From: Whitmania pigra
Lineage: Eukaryota; Annelida; Clitellata; Hirudinida; Haemopidae
Assembly (NCBI GenBank): GCA_021613335.1
Contig: JAJTWR010000481.1
Span: 2,447,501 to 2,511,500 of the forward strand
DNA: 64,000 nucleotides
Direction: 5' to 3'
Made by a program: the position numbers and the translations under genes. The notes beneath the pieces are model-generated. The model had not been told where the DNA came from. It saw only the letters and a list, made by a program, of their open reading frames with translations, and did no database searches. This document shows positions 47,913 through 60,257 of the stretch, one piece after another (within the stretch, counting starts at the first letter, position 1; each line of letters opens with the position of its first letter).

Positions 47913-49621
47913 ATGGCTACGAAGAGAAAGGTTACATTTTAGTTTATGTAAAATATTAATGTTTAAAAAGTAAAAGTCGTTTGACCTAAAGCCTAACATT
48001 TGCTTCAAAGGTATTGCTAATGGGAAAGAGTGGAGCTGGTAAGACCAGCATAAGATGTGTTATTTTTGCAAATTATATTGCAGAGGATACTAAAACTATC
48101 TCTCCAACAAGTATGCCTTTTTCATGAGACATGATTTGAAATCATTTGACATTAAGCAGATCTTCTAAGGCCTGAGTTTTTATTTCAGTTGAAGTGGAAC
48201 ACTCTCATGTAAGATTTCTTGGAAATTTGGTCCTCAACATATGGGATTGTGGTGGACAAGGGGCTTTTATGAAGAATTATTTGTCATATCAGAAGGAAAC
48301 TGTTTTTAAATGTGTGGATGTTTTTATTTATGTTTTTAATGTGGAGAGTGCAGAATTCAACAATGATCTGGAAAGCTATGCTGCTTGTCTTGATTGTTTG
48401 AAGGAATTTTCACCAGAGGCAGAAGTGTTTTGTCTGATCCACAAAATGGATTTGATTCAACTCTCTGAACAACAAGCAGTTAGTATTTTACTATTTTGAA
48501 CTAAGCAATTTTAGCGAATCCTTTAGTCTTGAAAACAGAATGTTAGAATTGAATGGTTCAATTCAGTTCTCTGACATTAATTCAGAAAGTGAATGAGCTA
48601 TTTTTAACCTCTTGCGGTGTTCTATTGGATGTTGGTGATTTTAATTCGTTTGTCACGTGCCGATCTAATGACTTGTCAGGTGACTTAAAACCAGGAATTT
48701 CACGATAATGTTAATTTGCAGCTGTACGAGGACAGGACTGCCAGTGTTTTAAAAGTGTCAAATGGAACGAAATGTAATTTCTTCGCCACTTCTATTTGGG
48801 ATGAGACGCTTTTTAAGGCGTGGTCCGATATCACCAAGGGACTAATACCAAACATAAAACAAATTGAGACCAATTTGGTTAAGTTTGCTGAACTTTTGGA
48901 GGCTGATGAAATTATGATTTTTGAGAGATCCACCTTTTTGGTTTGGTTTATTTTCTGAAATATTTTTTTTCACTGTTTTTTAAAGCCTTTCTTGATCTCA
49001 GGTGATCTGCCATTGTGAGAGAAGGGTTCATCCCGATTCTCAGAGATTTGAAAAGATCAGCAACATAATCAAACAATTCAGAATCAGTTGCAGCAAAGTC
49101 ATGGCTACTTTTAAAAGCATTGAAGTCAGGAATTCAAAGTTTGCTGCTTACATTGAGAGCTTCACGCCAAACACTTTCATCTTGGTTGTAACTTCAGATC
49201 CTGAAATAAGTATGTAGAAGATTTTGTTATTAATTATGTTTTCTGAATTTATTGAGATGTTTTGTTAAAACAATTAAGTTTTTGACCATTTTATATTTTG
49301 TTTTTGCAAGTATTATGCTTCTTTCATGAATTCAATAGTAAGTTTCTTCCCACTTTAACTTTGAACTGTACCTAAGTACAGTGGTATGTGGGGTCCTTAA
49401 AACCATCCCTTCATCAAGAATGTGGGAATTGTAGATTTTTTGCTTGTAGTGACCACTAAAAGTTTTCAGGTTGTGCTGATATTACTATACCAAAAAACTT
49501 TATCCTTGCAGCATCTGGTGCAACTCTGATGAACATAAGAAGTGGAAGGAAATGCTTTGAAAACCTTGAAAAGATTGGAACAAAATCATCTTTGCTTGGA
49601 ACTCCAAAAGAAAATCACTAA
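47913..49621 (+). CDS. RRAGA: Ras-related GTP-binding protein RagA
   Basis: Rag GTPase that, paired with RagC/D on the lysosome, recruits mTORC1 in response to amino acids. Six exons (47913-47930, 48011-48110, 48189-48478, 48722-48940, 49002-49209, 49512-49621) join to exactly 314 residues, one more than human RagA. Motifs: P-loop [12 protein letters not shown], switch Thr in [21 protein letters not shown] (G3) and HKMD (G4). The C-terminal roadblock domain has [17 protein letters not shown] and [23 protein letters not shown] and TSIWDETL are characteristic of RagA/Gtr1. The human RRAGA gene is intronless, whereas this one has five introns. All motif residues for nucleotide binding are intact. 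Confidence 0.95.
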
Positions 49622-50055
49622 AATTGTTTTGCAGACATTGCTTTACACACAGTATCCTCATATTTTACTTGATTTGTAGTGTGACATTCACATTTGCCTT
49701 CTGGTAATATTGATTTATATTGTATTAATTAGAAGTTAATGACGAACTGCATTTATAACTTCGTGCCATTTTTGTGTGGTACTCCCTCCGTTGACGATGT
49801 CGGTTGCGTGGCTTTTTGAAGGTTTTGGGGTATGGGCAAGATTGCATCATATTTGTTTATTTTTCAGAATTAACAAACTATGTACAAACTTGCCAGGGGT
49901 CGATGCAACTTAAAGTCATTCTTTTGGAATATTCGTGGATCGTGATAAATATAAATTAACTTTTGACCGTGTTTGGGTTGGTAGGTCGAAACAGATGCGG
50001 AAACCGATAAGCCGAGGGTTTTTGGCGATAACTTTGTTTATTGTAAACGATTTAC

Positions 50056-52406
50056 GTGAACATGAGTAGAGTAACTTATTTCTTATTCAGACGCCCCCTA
50101 ATGTTGGCGGGTCTCAATTCTCTCTTTAATCCTGAAGCTGGAATAGGATTGCGATTAGGTCGCCTAGCGCTCAGACATTATAACCGAGATGTTGAATTGT
50201 GCAACATTAATCTAGTGAGTTCTACCAGCCTCACTTTGGAGGAGGATTTGTTTCAACAGTTGAGTGAAGGCAAAGACGTTTTGCCTTTATCTCGAATCAC
50301 CACAAGGTTAAAGCAGTCTGGCCTGTTGCTTGGAGATCAACGTTTATGTACAATTTTACAAAAATTAAATGATCTCAAACGTGTTGATGAAGCCATCACG
50401 GATGAGATTGTGTTAAACTTGGAACAATTTCGGGACCTGGTAAAATGCCACGACCCTCTGATGTATAAAACTTTCACTAACAATTTAGTAATACCTCAAT
50501 TTGCTGAACTTGTTACTCTGATTAATGATCTATATTGGAAGTGCTTAAAAAATATCACAGGCACCGTAAGTTATTAGTTTTATAACCCCGAAACATGCCA
50601 CATGTCAGACTTGCTTTTCCCAAAACAAAGGTTACATCATACTCAAAAGTCCTCTCCTCAGAAACGCTGGACAAGTGGAGTGTGTCTGTTTGCACAGTTG
50701 ATGGTCAGAGGCACAGCATTGGATATTCGAACGTCCCTGTGGTGTTGCATTCCTGTTCGAATCCCATCAGCTTCGCCCTTGCCGTTGAAGAGCACGGCGG
50801 GGAGATCATCAAGCAATACGTTGCGAATGAACCTCTTTCCCAAGGAGCAGAAAGATTCAAGGTCACCTAGGATCTCACAGATTTATTTATTTACATGTAG
50901 AGAAAAATAATATTCCAAATAAATTATTTATATTTAGAGAGGAGTTTGATCTTATATTACATTTGTTAATCTCAGAGAATGTTTATTGGATAAACTATTA
51001 TAAATGTTACAGAGCCTTAACCTCTGTCAAATGGGCACTCCCCACAATCCACTCAGTGATGCTGGTACCCTTGTCACTACATCACTGCTCTACACCAGAT
51101 TGAATTATCAGGATAAACTGGCAAAGATCATGGAGAGGTGGCCGATAGTCAACTAATTAAATTACCACTTATTAATTTTTGAAATTAACTCATCATCGCT
51201 CATTTTTCTTCAATTTGTTGATGCATCTATTGAGTTGTAAAATATCACTTCTAATTTCTATTTTCAGATTTTATATGTGTGTTAATTTCACCAATTATTT
51301 CCAAATAATCCCCCACGTGCACTTCAGTATCGTATCCTTTTGTTTTTATCGCATTCAAGATACAGAAGCCTCTCAGGGGGCGGAAAGGTGGATTTGAGTC
51401 AGATGTTTTACAAACATCAGAAAGGGGCATGTGACCACATTTGGGCCAATGCCTACTTCCTGAGCAACAGTCTCTGCTTTCCAGCGGGTACGGATTTGGA
51501 TCAAATGGTGGATTTGCACCTCAAGTTGCAGTCGCTCCAGTTGACCTCTGAGGATCTATCAGTTTTGGCATCCACGCTCGCCAACGGTGGCATTTGCCCG
51601 ACGACCGGAGAGGTCGTACTGAGTTTGGAGTCGACCAATGCTGCAGTTTCCATTATGTTCACTTGCGGAATTTCGGAAAAGTTTACTCTGGAGGTTGGGA
51701 TTCCAGGGGTGACCGGAATTTCTGGGGGACTGATGGTGGTTATTCCGGGTCTAATGGGAATGTTTTTATGGTCGCCTTTGCTCAACTCTGAAGGCACCAG
51801 TGTTAGAGCTCTCCAGTTCTGTGAGAAGTTTTCAAAAAGTTTGGACCTTCATTATTTTAGCGATAAGTTAGTAGGTGTCAATTCAATTGGATGTTACTTA
51901 ATTTTTATGTGATTTGTCCACAAATTTGTCATAAATTCGATAGGATTTCAGGACACAGCAATGAGAAAGTTTTAGAAATCAGTACGTCCCATTCGAAACA
52001 CCTTCGACACGGCGAGGCAAAGATATCAACCAGAATTCGATCCCCACACACGGACAGATACTTAAGGACAATCCAAGCAATGTTTGCTGCCAAGTACAAT
52101 GACCTTACAGCATTAAGGACGTTGTACTTGGCCAACCACGACATGAACGATGCCGATTACGACGGTCGCACACCACTCCATGTTGCATCGTCCGAAGGAA
52201 GGCTGGAAGCTGTGAAGTTCCTCGTGGAAAAATGTGGCGTCGACATTAACGTCAAGGACAAGTGAGTAGATTACTGCGATTGGCACAAGCATGGTTTTGG
52301 TTGCATCTCGTAAATCTTTCCCAGACGGGGTTCAACTCCATTCGACAATTCAAGAAAATTTAAAAGGATCATAGTGGAGGAGTATCTGAAAGCATCTGCC
52401 AAGTAA
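50056..52406 (+). CDS. Glutaminase (GLS)-like protein with degenerate active site; possible pseudogene
   Basis: Homologue of mitochondrial glutaminase with C-terminal ankyrin repeats. Exons: 50056-50565 (LPLSRITTRLKQSGLLLGDQ), about 50595-50861 (DKWSVSVCTVDGQRHSIG), 51013-51137, 51360-51866, 51944-52261 (DYDGRTPLHVASSEGRLEAV) and 52325-52406. The fold-defining text is retained, but catalytic positions differ. The Ser-x-x-Lys dyad reads SCSN (Lys lost), NAGA reads DAGT, the SERESGDRN block is replaced, and the Tyr in HSCGMYDF is missing (TCGISEKF). Exon 1 ends at a GTAAGT donor at 50566, yet homologous coding resumes at 50595 after only 29 bases containing TAG and TAA stops and no usable acceptor in phase. 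So the gene is either broken there or the assembly is wrong. Glutaminase activity is not expected. Confidence 0.75.
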
Positions 52407-52589
52407 TGCTTTCCATGTCTGCCTTGTCAATTATTACACTTCTTCTTGTGGAAAGCTGCACAAGTGATTTATGCTTGGTTACTGTCAAAACAAGCGGGAT
52501 TATTTGGGTCAAAAAATTTATTTTTAGAAACAGGTGATAACTGTTAAGGTTGTTCGCAAGATATCATCGTCATCAGTGATTGGCGTTAG

Positions 52590-55500
52590 TCATACAGGCG
52601 ATGGCTTTGTTTTGCCGCCTGCCAGCTTGTTCTGCATGGCCTTTAGCATTTCCTTCATTCTTTCGATCTGTTGATTTTAGAGACAATTTATAATTTAGAA
52701 TTAATGTTTTGATGCTCGAGAATTTTTTTTATTTGTTTACCTCTTCCTCCTTCTGTCTGATAAGGTGGTCGGCATTCGACATTTTGTCGGACTCTTCCGT
52801 GGAATCTGAACATCGCTTCAATCTGAGAAATGTCAGCAAATTTGCTAATGGTTGTGAAATGATCTAACATGTTCTTGTTTATGCATTTTTGTGATCTCTC
52901 TTGGAGAATAAGTTCTTCTAATGTGGTGGGACATTGAAAACAAAAATGACAAAATTTTGATACAATCGTGTCACAACTGAAAACAGTCCTCACTGGAGGG
53001 TACTCAGTAATTAAACAACACGAATGTCCAAGTGACAATCTGAAACAGCACTAAATTAACTCTAGAAAATGATCACGGCATCAGCCTATATATATACTAT
53101 CCCTAACTCCTGGAAATTCCCAGATTCTCTAGAACTCTTTCGAATTCGCGTGACGTGTCCCTCAGCCAATCATCTTTAACAACAATCCACATGCTCCACA
53201 TCCTGTACACACACCTCAATCATGATGTTAGGAGTGATGTAGTAGGTAGTATTTCAAATCAAATGATTTAAAGTTTCAAAATAGAATCGTTTTTGAGACT
53301 TTTATTTTGATTTGAAATTATCGTTTTTGTGTTTTTATTTAATATTTCAATTAATTTTTCGATGAATTATCTAAAAATCACAAAATTCTTTTAAAATATA
53401 TAAATTAAAATTGAACTATTTAAAATATTTCCATATTTTTTTCTTTAACATTTTTATCAACTCTTCCACTTTATTTCTGAGCACCTTAAAATTAATGTTT
53501 TGTCTTAGCCTGAGTCGTATTTAGAGATCCTTTAAGTTGAAATATTTCTATTGCGACGAATTGTCTGGTCATGGTCACAGCCAAATTGACTAATATTACA
53601 TCGTGACATGGATGAACTCAGCTCTGGCTAAATAATGTGGTTTTTACTGAATTTGTATATTAAATATTAGCAGAATTTCTTACACCAATTTCTTACACAT
53701 CAAGGCAGCAAGCTATCAAGGGGAATATCAAACAGCAGGTTGCTTAGGAATAGGATGCTTGCAAATCTAATTTTCTGAGATATGACTGATTCAATTTAAT
53801 ATTCTTTTACCGCCAGAGAGTCGCTCTTAATAGCGAAGTAATTGGTTTAGTCGTTCGGAATCCGAACATTCTGAGAATATAGTTATTTCGTCAGCATTTG
53901 AGCCCTATCGCATTTTAGAACCGTGAGATTGCGATGAGCGAAATCGACAAAGACGTTTCTTAAAATGTTTTTTAATTGATTCTGTAAGAGTTTGAAGAGC
54001 GGAAAAGGGAGATGAATCAGATTTCTCTGTTTCATGAGAGATGATGATTCCTTTCACACATTAAGATCTCTGCGCTCAAAGAAACTATTTTTTCGAAAAA
54101 GAGTGCGATATGATTCATGATGGGCCTATTTTTACCACGAATGGCTGATGTAAATAAACCGACATCATAATAAATCGTTCCTTACCGTCTATCCTTCTGT
54201 GTCTTGTTTAATTGTTCTTTGAGCTGGGAGGCTCTGTAGTTCTCGTAATGAATTTCATGAGTTACGTCTTTCAGATCTTGCATGTGAGTTCTGAAGTGGT
54301 TATAACAGCGGTGACGATAACTGAGTTATTGATGATGACGATGAAATTGTGACGTAGCGAGGACAGCTCGACCAATTGATTGATTGATGTCGTTCTGTTC
54401 AGCTCATTTAAAAATTAAAACTCACCCGATGAGGAATTGTCGTAATTTCGAAAAGTCACAGTGCTTTGGGTTGTCGACTTGAAAAATATTTAGGAAATAT
54501 TTTATTTATTCTTGTTATTTTAGGTTGACGCAAATCAATGTCATCGCCTTCGCGAATATTATAATCATCCTCTTCATGATTATTATAATCATTATTAAGT
54601 ATCCCAAATTACTCACCATCCACTATTCCCCAAGGATACATTCTCCCTCGTATCTTCTTGCCCCCGATATCAAGAACGGCATTACTGCCAATGATTGCGA
54701 ACGGTATAGCGGCCTGTTAAGTAAAGTTTTATTTAGTTAAAGAACTAAATTGAGAGATCAAAGCATTAAAGAAAGATTAGCCCAGAACAATGGATGGAAG
54801 GGTGGAGTTAATTAGGAAGAATTTGTAACAAAAGTGCGAGGAACAGAGCAGTTTAACAGTTTTTTTATGAATTAGATGTCAATCAATTACTTCAATAATT
54901 TAATTGACATCCTAAGACGTTATCAGTTAAATAAATAAATCATCAAAATAAGGATCCGACCTTCAGTTCTTTGTCCTGTCTCACGAATTCCTCGTCTTCA
55001 TCGCTATCACATTCCGGAAGCTCGTAGAATTTCATGTCGTGCTTTCGGGCGTCATCCAAAATCTAAAATTAAAAAAAAATAAAACAAAATAAAAACAAAA
55101 TACGAGACAATTGCAACCCTAAGATAACATATAGAAATTTATTTAATGTATATTATATACATTTATTATTAATATATATTTTTATATTACATATATTTAA
55201 TGTTCAAGAATTTCAGTTCAACCTTCTCTTTCAACTTTTTGATCTCAGACATCGTCAAAGTGTCTGACTTGGCGATAACAGGAATCAAATTGACTCTGCT
55301 TTGAAGTTGCTTCATCAGAGCTATTTCAGACTGTCGGATTCTGAGGTTTTATTTTTTTGCTCATGTTTTACGGATTCTCACGATCACTAACTATTAAGTA
55401 ATTTAATGTTCATAATAACAATGATGATGATGATGATGATGATGACGGTGACGATGATGATGATGATGATAATACTAATATTAATATTAATAATATAATA

Positions 55501-58022
55501 AATTGTCTATTTATCTAAATAAAAATGTTTGTTAAAGAGCCATTTGTCATTTGTCTTGTACAAGTGTAATGCAGCTGGTCGAAAATGTAAGTCATCGTAA
55601 TCGTCATCACCATGATCATCATCATCACCATCACAACCGTCAGCATCATCGTCACTTGCTAGAAACAAATTAGCAGTTCAAATCATTCAGTATAAGGTTT
55701 GTCACCCTCTGCCCAGTGGAGACAGAAAGACCAGACAACAGTGGACTCTGGAATCGTTGATCGAACGCCTGTTCAGTCCGCTCTCGTCACGGAAATACTG
55801 TTGATATTGTTCATCTATGTAGTCGCTGATCGTCTTCCAGCTAATATTATTAATATAATATTAATATAATTAATATTAATATTTAATATTTAATATTATT
55901 AATATTATAAAATTGTTAATATCATATTAATAAATTATTAAAAATAACGTTAATTTTATTATAACTAAATGAATTAATAATTTCAAGTGTGGTTTTGCGC
56001 AGTGCAATCATTAAACATAATTATTGGATTTACCACATATTAAAACAGTTACTTGTTATTATGAATGCGATATTATAATTCATGGCTCACAATGACAATA
56101 ACTGTTATTATACAACAATAATGACAATCATCATCGTCGCCATCTTTGCATCCATTAACCACCAGGAGGTTTTGTCATGAGCATCATATTAGATCATCAT
56201 CATCATCGTCATCGTCATCATCATCATCATCATCATCGTCGTCGTCGTCGTCGTGGCGTCGTCTTTGTCATCATCATCATCATCATCATCATTATCATCA
56301 TCATCATCATCATCATCAGTCATAAGCAGATCTCAACTGAAATTATGCTTGATTTTCAATCCATCCAAACAGTGGGTTTGTGGGTTAAATCTACTTAAGA
56401 GGCATTTGGCGAGAAAATCGAGTAGGGTTTTGGTAACGATTTTTAGAGACTAACTCGTCATCATTTAAATTATAATACACTAAATTATGAAACGTTAACA
56501 AAAAAAATAAACATAATTTAAATTCATAATTGCAATTATAATAAACAATTATAATTAAATTTATATTATATCAATTACGATTTAAATTTTAGCCAAACAA
56601 ACATCGCTGTTTCAATGAATTTATTTAAACTCCTCGAACTCCGCTAATTAACAAAATCATGTTTGCAGATGATTATAATAATTGCACGCATTAGCATAAT
56701 TAATGCATGATAAATATTCATCACCTTTCCGTGTTGTCGAGAGAGTCGCTAAAGCCTGGAGTGTCGATGATGGTCAGTTTCAAGCGAACTCCTTTCTCTT
56801 CTATTTCCAAAACCTTCTTTTCTATGCTCACCGTTTTGTTGATTAAATCTGTCAATTAATTAATTAGTTAGTTGGTTAGTTAGTAAAGATATTATACCAA
56901 TTCCATTTTATTAATAACTTCCTCAAATTGAATAGAATTGTGTAAATTGAAACAGAATTGTATATGTTGAAACGGAATTGTGCATATCGAAACAGAATTG
57001 TATATGTTGAAATAGAAAGAATAAATTAATTATAATTCTCTTTAAGCATTTAGCATTTAGCATAAATTATTCAAATTCTATTAACTTTAAGAATAATTTC
57101 TATAGGATGTCTTAAACACTCTATTAGACACGATAAGACAGGATAGATAAGGCACGGGCAGTAGCCCCGGTGGCCAATCTCACAATGAGAGGTCAAGTGC
57201 TGCTGGTCAAAGAATGTTGTAATCGTTGTAATTGCTGTAAATGTTGTAGTTGTTGTAAATGTTGTAGTTGTTGTAATCGCTGTAATCTCACAATGAGAGG
57301 TCAAGTGCTGCTGGTCAAAGAATGTTGTAATCGTTGTAATTGCTGTAAATGTTGTAGTTGTTGTAAATGTTGTAGTTGTTGTAATCGCTGTAATCATTGT
57401 AATTGTTGTAATCTTTTTAATTACCATGTGCGCGGTCAGGCACTCTGTTCTTGTATAAGTTGGAATTCTGGAACAAGCAGCTGACCAGTGTTGATTTACC
57501 GAGGCCAGATTCTCCTTAATTAAATAAATTAATAAATTAGCCACAACATTATTGTTATCGTTTTTGTTTTTATTGATAGTAATGATATCAGTGTTATTAA
57601 CAATATTATTATTAGTGGTAACAACAATATTATTAGTAGTAGTAACAACAATATTATTATTAGTGGTAAGCAACAGTGATCCAAATCAAAATTCTAACTA
57701 AATTAAAAGGCAATATTAATAACAACAGCGATAATGAGATAAGAAACTATATCGTTGAAACATAATATTATTATTAACAAGTTAATTGAAATGTATTTAA
57801 ATTAATAATTAATTGATCACATGCGATTATTTATTAATTAACCAACTTAACTCACCAACGACCATAAGAGTGAAGTCGAAGCCCTTTTTGACGGCCTTTC
57901 TGTGCACTTGGTCGGGAAGGCTGGCAAATCCAACGTAGTCTCCATCGGATCCAGTATTTTCACAGTTCTGTTTGTGATGATGATGGTAATGGTGGTGATG
58001 ATGATGATGATGGTTGTGGTGG

Positions 58023-58099
<77 letters not shown>

Positions 58100-59289
58100 G
58101 TTGTGGTGGTGATAATGATGGTTGCGATTGTGATGGTTGATGGTGATGGTTGTGATGGTTGATGATGATGGTTGTGATGGTTGATGATGGTGGTGATAAT
58201 GGTGAGTGCGAGGATGATGGTTAAATCAAGTTGAATCAAGTGGTTTAAGATTAAATGGTCGAGTGTTTAATTGTTGAATAAACGGTTTACAAATAAATAA
58301 TGTTAGCATAATTTTGTTTAAATTCTTTTGCAAAACTAAGTGAGTACGACGCCGACAGATTTATGGTTTATGTAAATTTGTGTAAATTTGTTTAGATGAA
58401 GTGGCGGTAATGGAAATAGCAAACGTTCTGAAGCATTGCAATGAGTGACTCCATGCATAAATCTTTTAAAGATAAACCCCAATTAGATAAAGTTGTATGC
58501 AATGTGGCTGTTACTGTTATTAATATTGTCGTTAATAATTAATTAATTTATTGAAATCCAGAGCAAAGGGATGTTACATCAGTACATTAATGCTAAAATA
58601 AAATAATTAAAATACATTGCATAAATAACCGCTTAGCAATCGCCTTTAATGAAAGCAGTAAAGATCACAAAAAAAACTCACTAAAAATAACTCACCATCT
58701 GATTGGCAAAGGAATTCGACGGGATTTGATTGTTGGCAGAACAGTTGTTCTGAGAGAGTAAAGGCAACGAAATTTGTTCTTTTGTCTCATTTGCATCTTC
58801 AACAACTCGCTGACAGACATCATCATCATCATCTCCATTGTCGTCGTCGTCGTCATCGTGAACTTCTGTCGTTACTTCCTCAGCGGAAATACAAGTAACC
58901 TTTTGAACTTTGGAGGCTGCAATAGTGGAGGAAAGTTGTGAATGACCCTCTGACAAAACGACGCTCTCGTCATCTCTCGGCAAATCAGCAGGAACTTTGA
59001 CTTCGACAGGGCGTCCTTCATTTGCACGGACATCGTGTTCCTCGTGGCAGCAACGATCTGGCTTCGATTCCTGTTTTGTCGGCGAGCAGTTCAATGAAAG
59101 CGAGTCCTCACTGTTTGATTCTTTGTCGAGTTGGTGGTCAGTTTCTGTTCCTTTCGATTTCGGTGATGCCTTCATTTCTTCGTCAGCCTCGGCTCTTCTG
59201 GCTTTGAGTTCGGCCAACCTTTGCGAGGTGTACTCAGATAATCCGATCCTTTTGAAAGGAGATTTCGAGCTTCCGTTGATGGGAGACAT
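52590..59289 (-). CDS. Septin GTPase (SEPT2/4/5 group-like) with acidic N-terminal extension
   Basis: Cytoskeletal GTP-binding protein forming septin filaments in cytokinesis and at the cortex. Twelve minus-strand exons. The first (about 58697-59289) gives about 197 residues of Ser/Asp/Glu-rich extension (start [20 protein letters not shown], with a run of Asp). Then come about 57855-57968 ([20 protein letters not shown]), 57425-57515 (P-loop [11 protein letters not shown]), 56727-56852 ([11 protein letters not shown]) and 55705-55843 ([16 protein letters not shown]). Next are 55222-55340 ([14 protein letters not shown]4 motif), 54960-55063 ([14 protein letters not shown]) and 54613-54718 ([18 protein letters not shown]). 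The end is about 54427-54482 ([11 protein letters not shown]), 54188-54290 ([19 protein letters not shown]), 52743-52830 and 52590-52665 (coiled coil, [14 protein letters not shown]). The septin unique element and the C-terminal coiled coil are present. Confidence 0.93.
52834..53050 (-). other. Possible orphan exon inside the septin's last-but-one long intron
   Basis: After an acceptor-like TGCTGTTTCAG (about 53041-53051) an open frame of about 70 codons reads [30 protein letters not shown] and [15 protein letters not shown]. Its C-x2-C and Pro/Thr layout loosely recalls the start of a SMYD-type MYND region. No ATG, no further exons. Not assigned. Confidence 0.2.
53080..53185 (-). promoter_or_regulatory. 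Promoter-like cluster (TATA, heat-shock-element-like, CCAAT-like)
   Basis: On the minus strand ATTGG is followed by CACGTCACG, then TTC/GAA elements in five-base register (GAATTCGAAAG, GTTCTAGAGAATC, GGGAATTTCC). TATATATATAGG comes next. This order resembles an inducible promoter, but it lies within the septin intron with no confirmed gene downstream. Confidence 0.3.
56195..56325. repeat. CAT/CGT microsatellite in septin intron
   Basis: ATCATC and CGTCGTCGT runs; all open frames over it are repeat artefacts. Confidence 0.9.
57176..57393. repeat. Two tandem copies of a roughly 108-bp unit in septin intron
   Basis: Each copy starts AATCTCACAATGAGAGGTCA and continues GTGCTGCTGGTCAAAGAATG, then TGTTGTAA/GTTGT internal triplet repeats. 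The second copy begins about 57283. The array lies just beyond the P-loop exon. Confidence 0.9.
57967..58200. repeat. GAT/GGT trinucleotide microsatellite in septin intron
   Basis: Long GATGAT run with TGGTTGTGG interruptions. It lies directly beside the exon 57855-57968. Confidence 0.95.
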
Positions 59290-59859
59290 GGCCGAAGTAT
59301 TTTTCGGCGTTTGGTCGAGATCTGAAAGAATGTCACCTGTATTGAGTGCACTGTAACGGTTCTAAACACCTGGTTTCCTTTCGAAATACTCGTATTATGT
59401 ACTTAAAGGCGCGAAGTCAATCCAACACTAAAAGCGCCTTTCTTAAACTCCCTCGAGCTATTCAATGCAGTTACTAACACAGACAGACGGGGATAGAAAA
59501 CTTACGAACGATAGCTTGAATAGACAATCGATGACGGGCTGACTTGAAGAAGGAATGTGTGACTAATGAAATTTTCTAAACAACTCGCCACCCGCTAATT
59601 GACACTCGAGTTAGGGACGATCCCTTATAATCTTCGTTCATTCATTCATTCATTCTGAGCCCAAATTTGAATGCGCGTTTGGGCAGGAAAAGATGCTGAT
59701 GAACAGATGAGAGGAGATGAGTGGTTGGTTGGTTGGTGGTTGGTTGGTTGGTTGGTTGGTGTTTGTGAGTTTTAAGATGAGAACATTTTGCTAGCATCTC
59801 AACCATATTGTCAATATGAAGTGGTATTGAATTAGACTGGAATAGTTCGAGTAATGTGA

Positions 59860-59860
<1 letters not shown>
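59290..59860. other. Septin 5' flank / probable promoter
   Basis: Contains TTCATTCATTCATTCATTC (about 59637-59656) and a TTGGTTGG run (about 59724-59760). No coding sequence. Confidence 0.45.
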
Positions 59861-60090
<230 letters not shown>

Positions 60091-60257
60091 ATTGATAATC
60101 ATGTTTAACTGTAATAATTAACGTCCCTAATTCTTACGTCATAAACGACGTTGACGCCGATAAATAATATGATGACGATGATGACGACAACTGATGGTGA
60201 TGATGATGATGATACAATGTTGGCAGCGATGATAACGATGAACAACTCGAACTACTC

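Noticed and set aside
48580..48660. Possible extra RagA exon ([10 protein letters not shown])
   Set aside because: Joining 48478 directly to 48722 gives the expected 314-residue length and alignment; the extra segment has no match and lacks a good donor.
57071..57673. 200-codon minus-strand frame
   Set aside because: Runs over the septin P-loop exon in the wrong frame and over triplet repeats.
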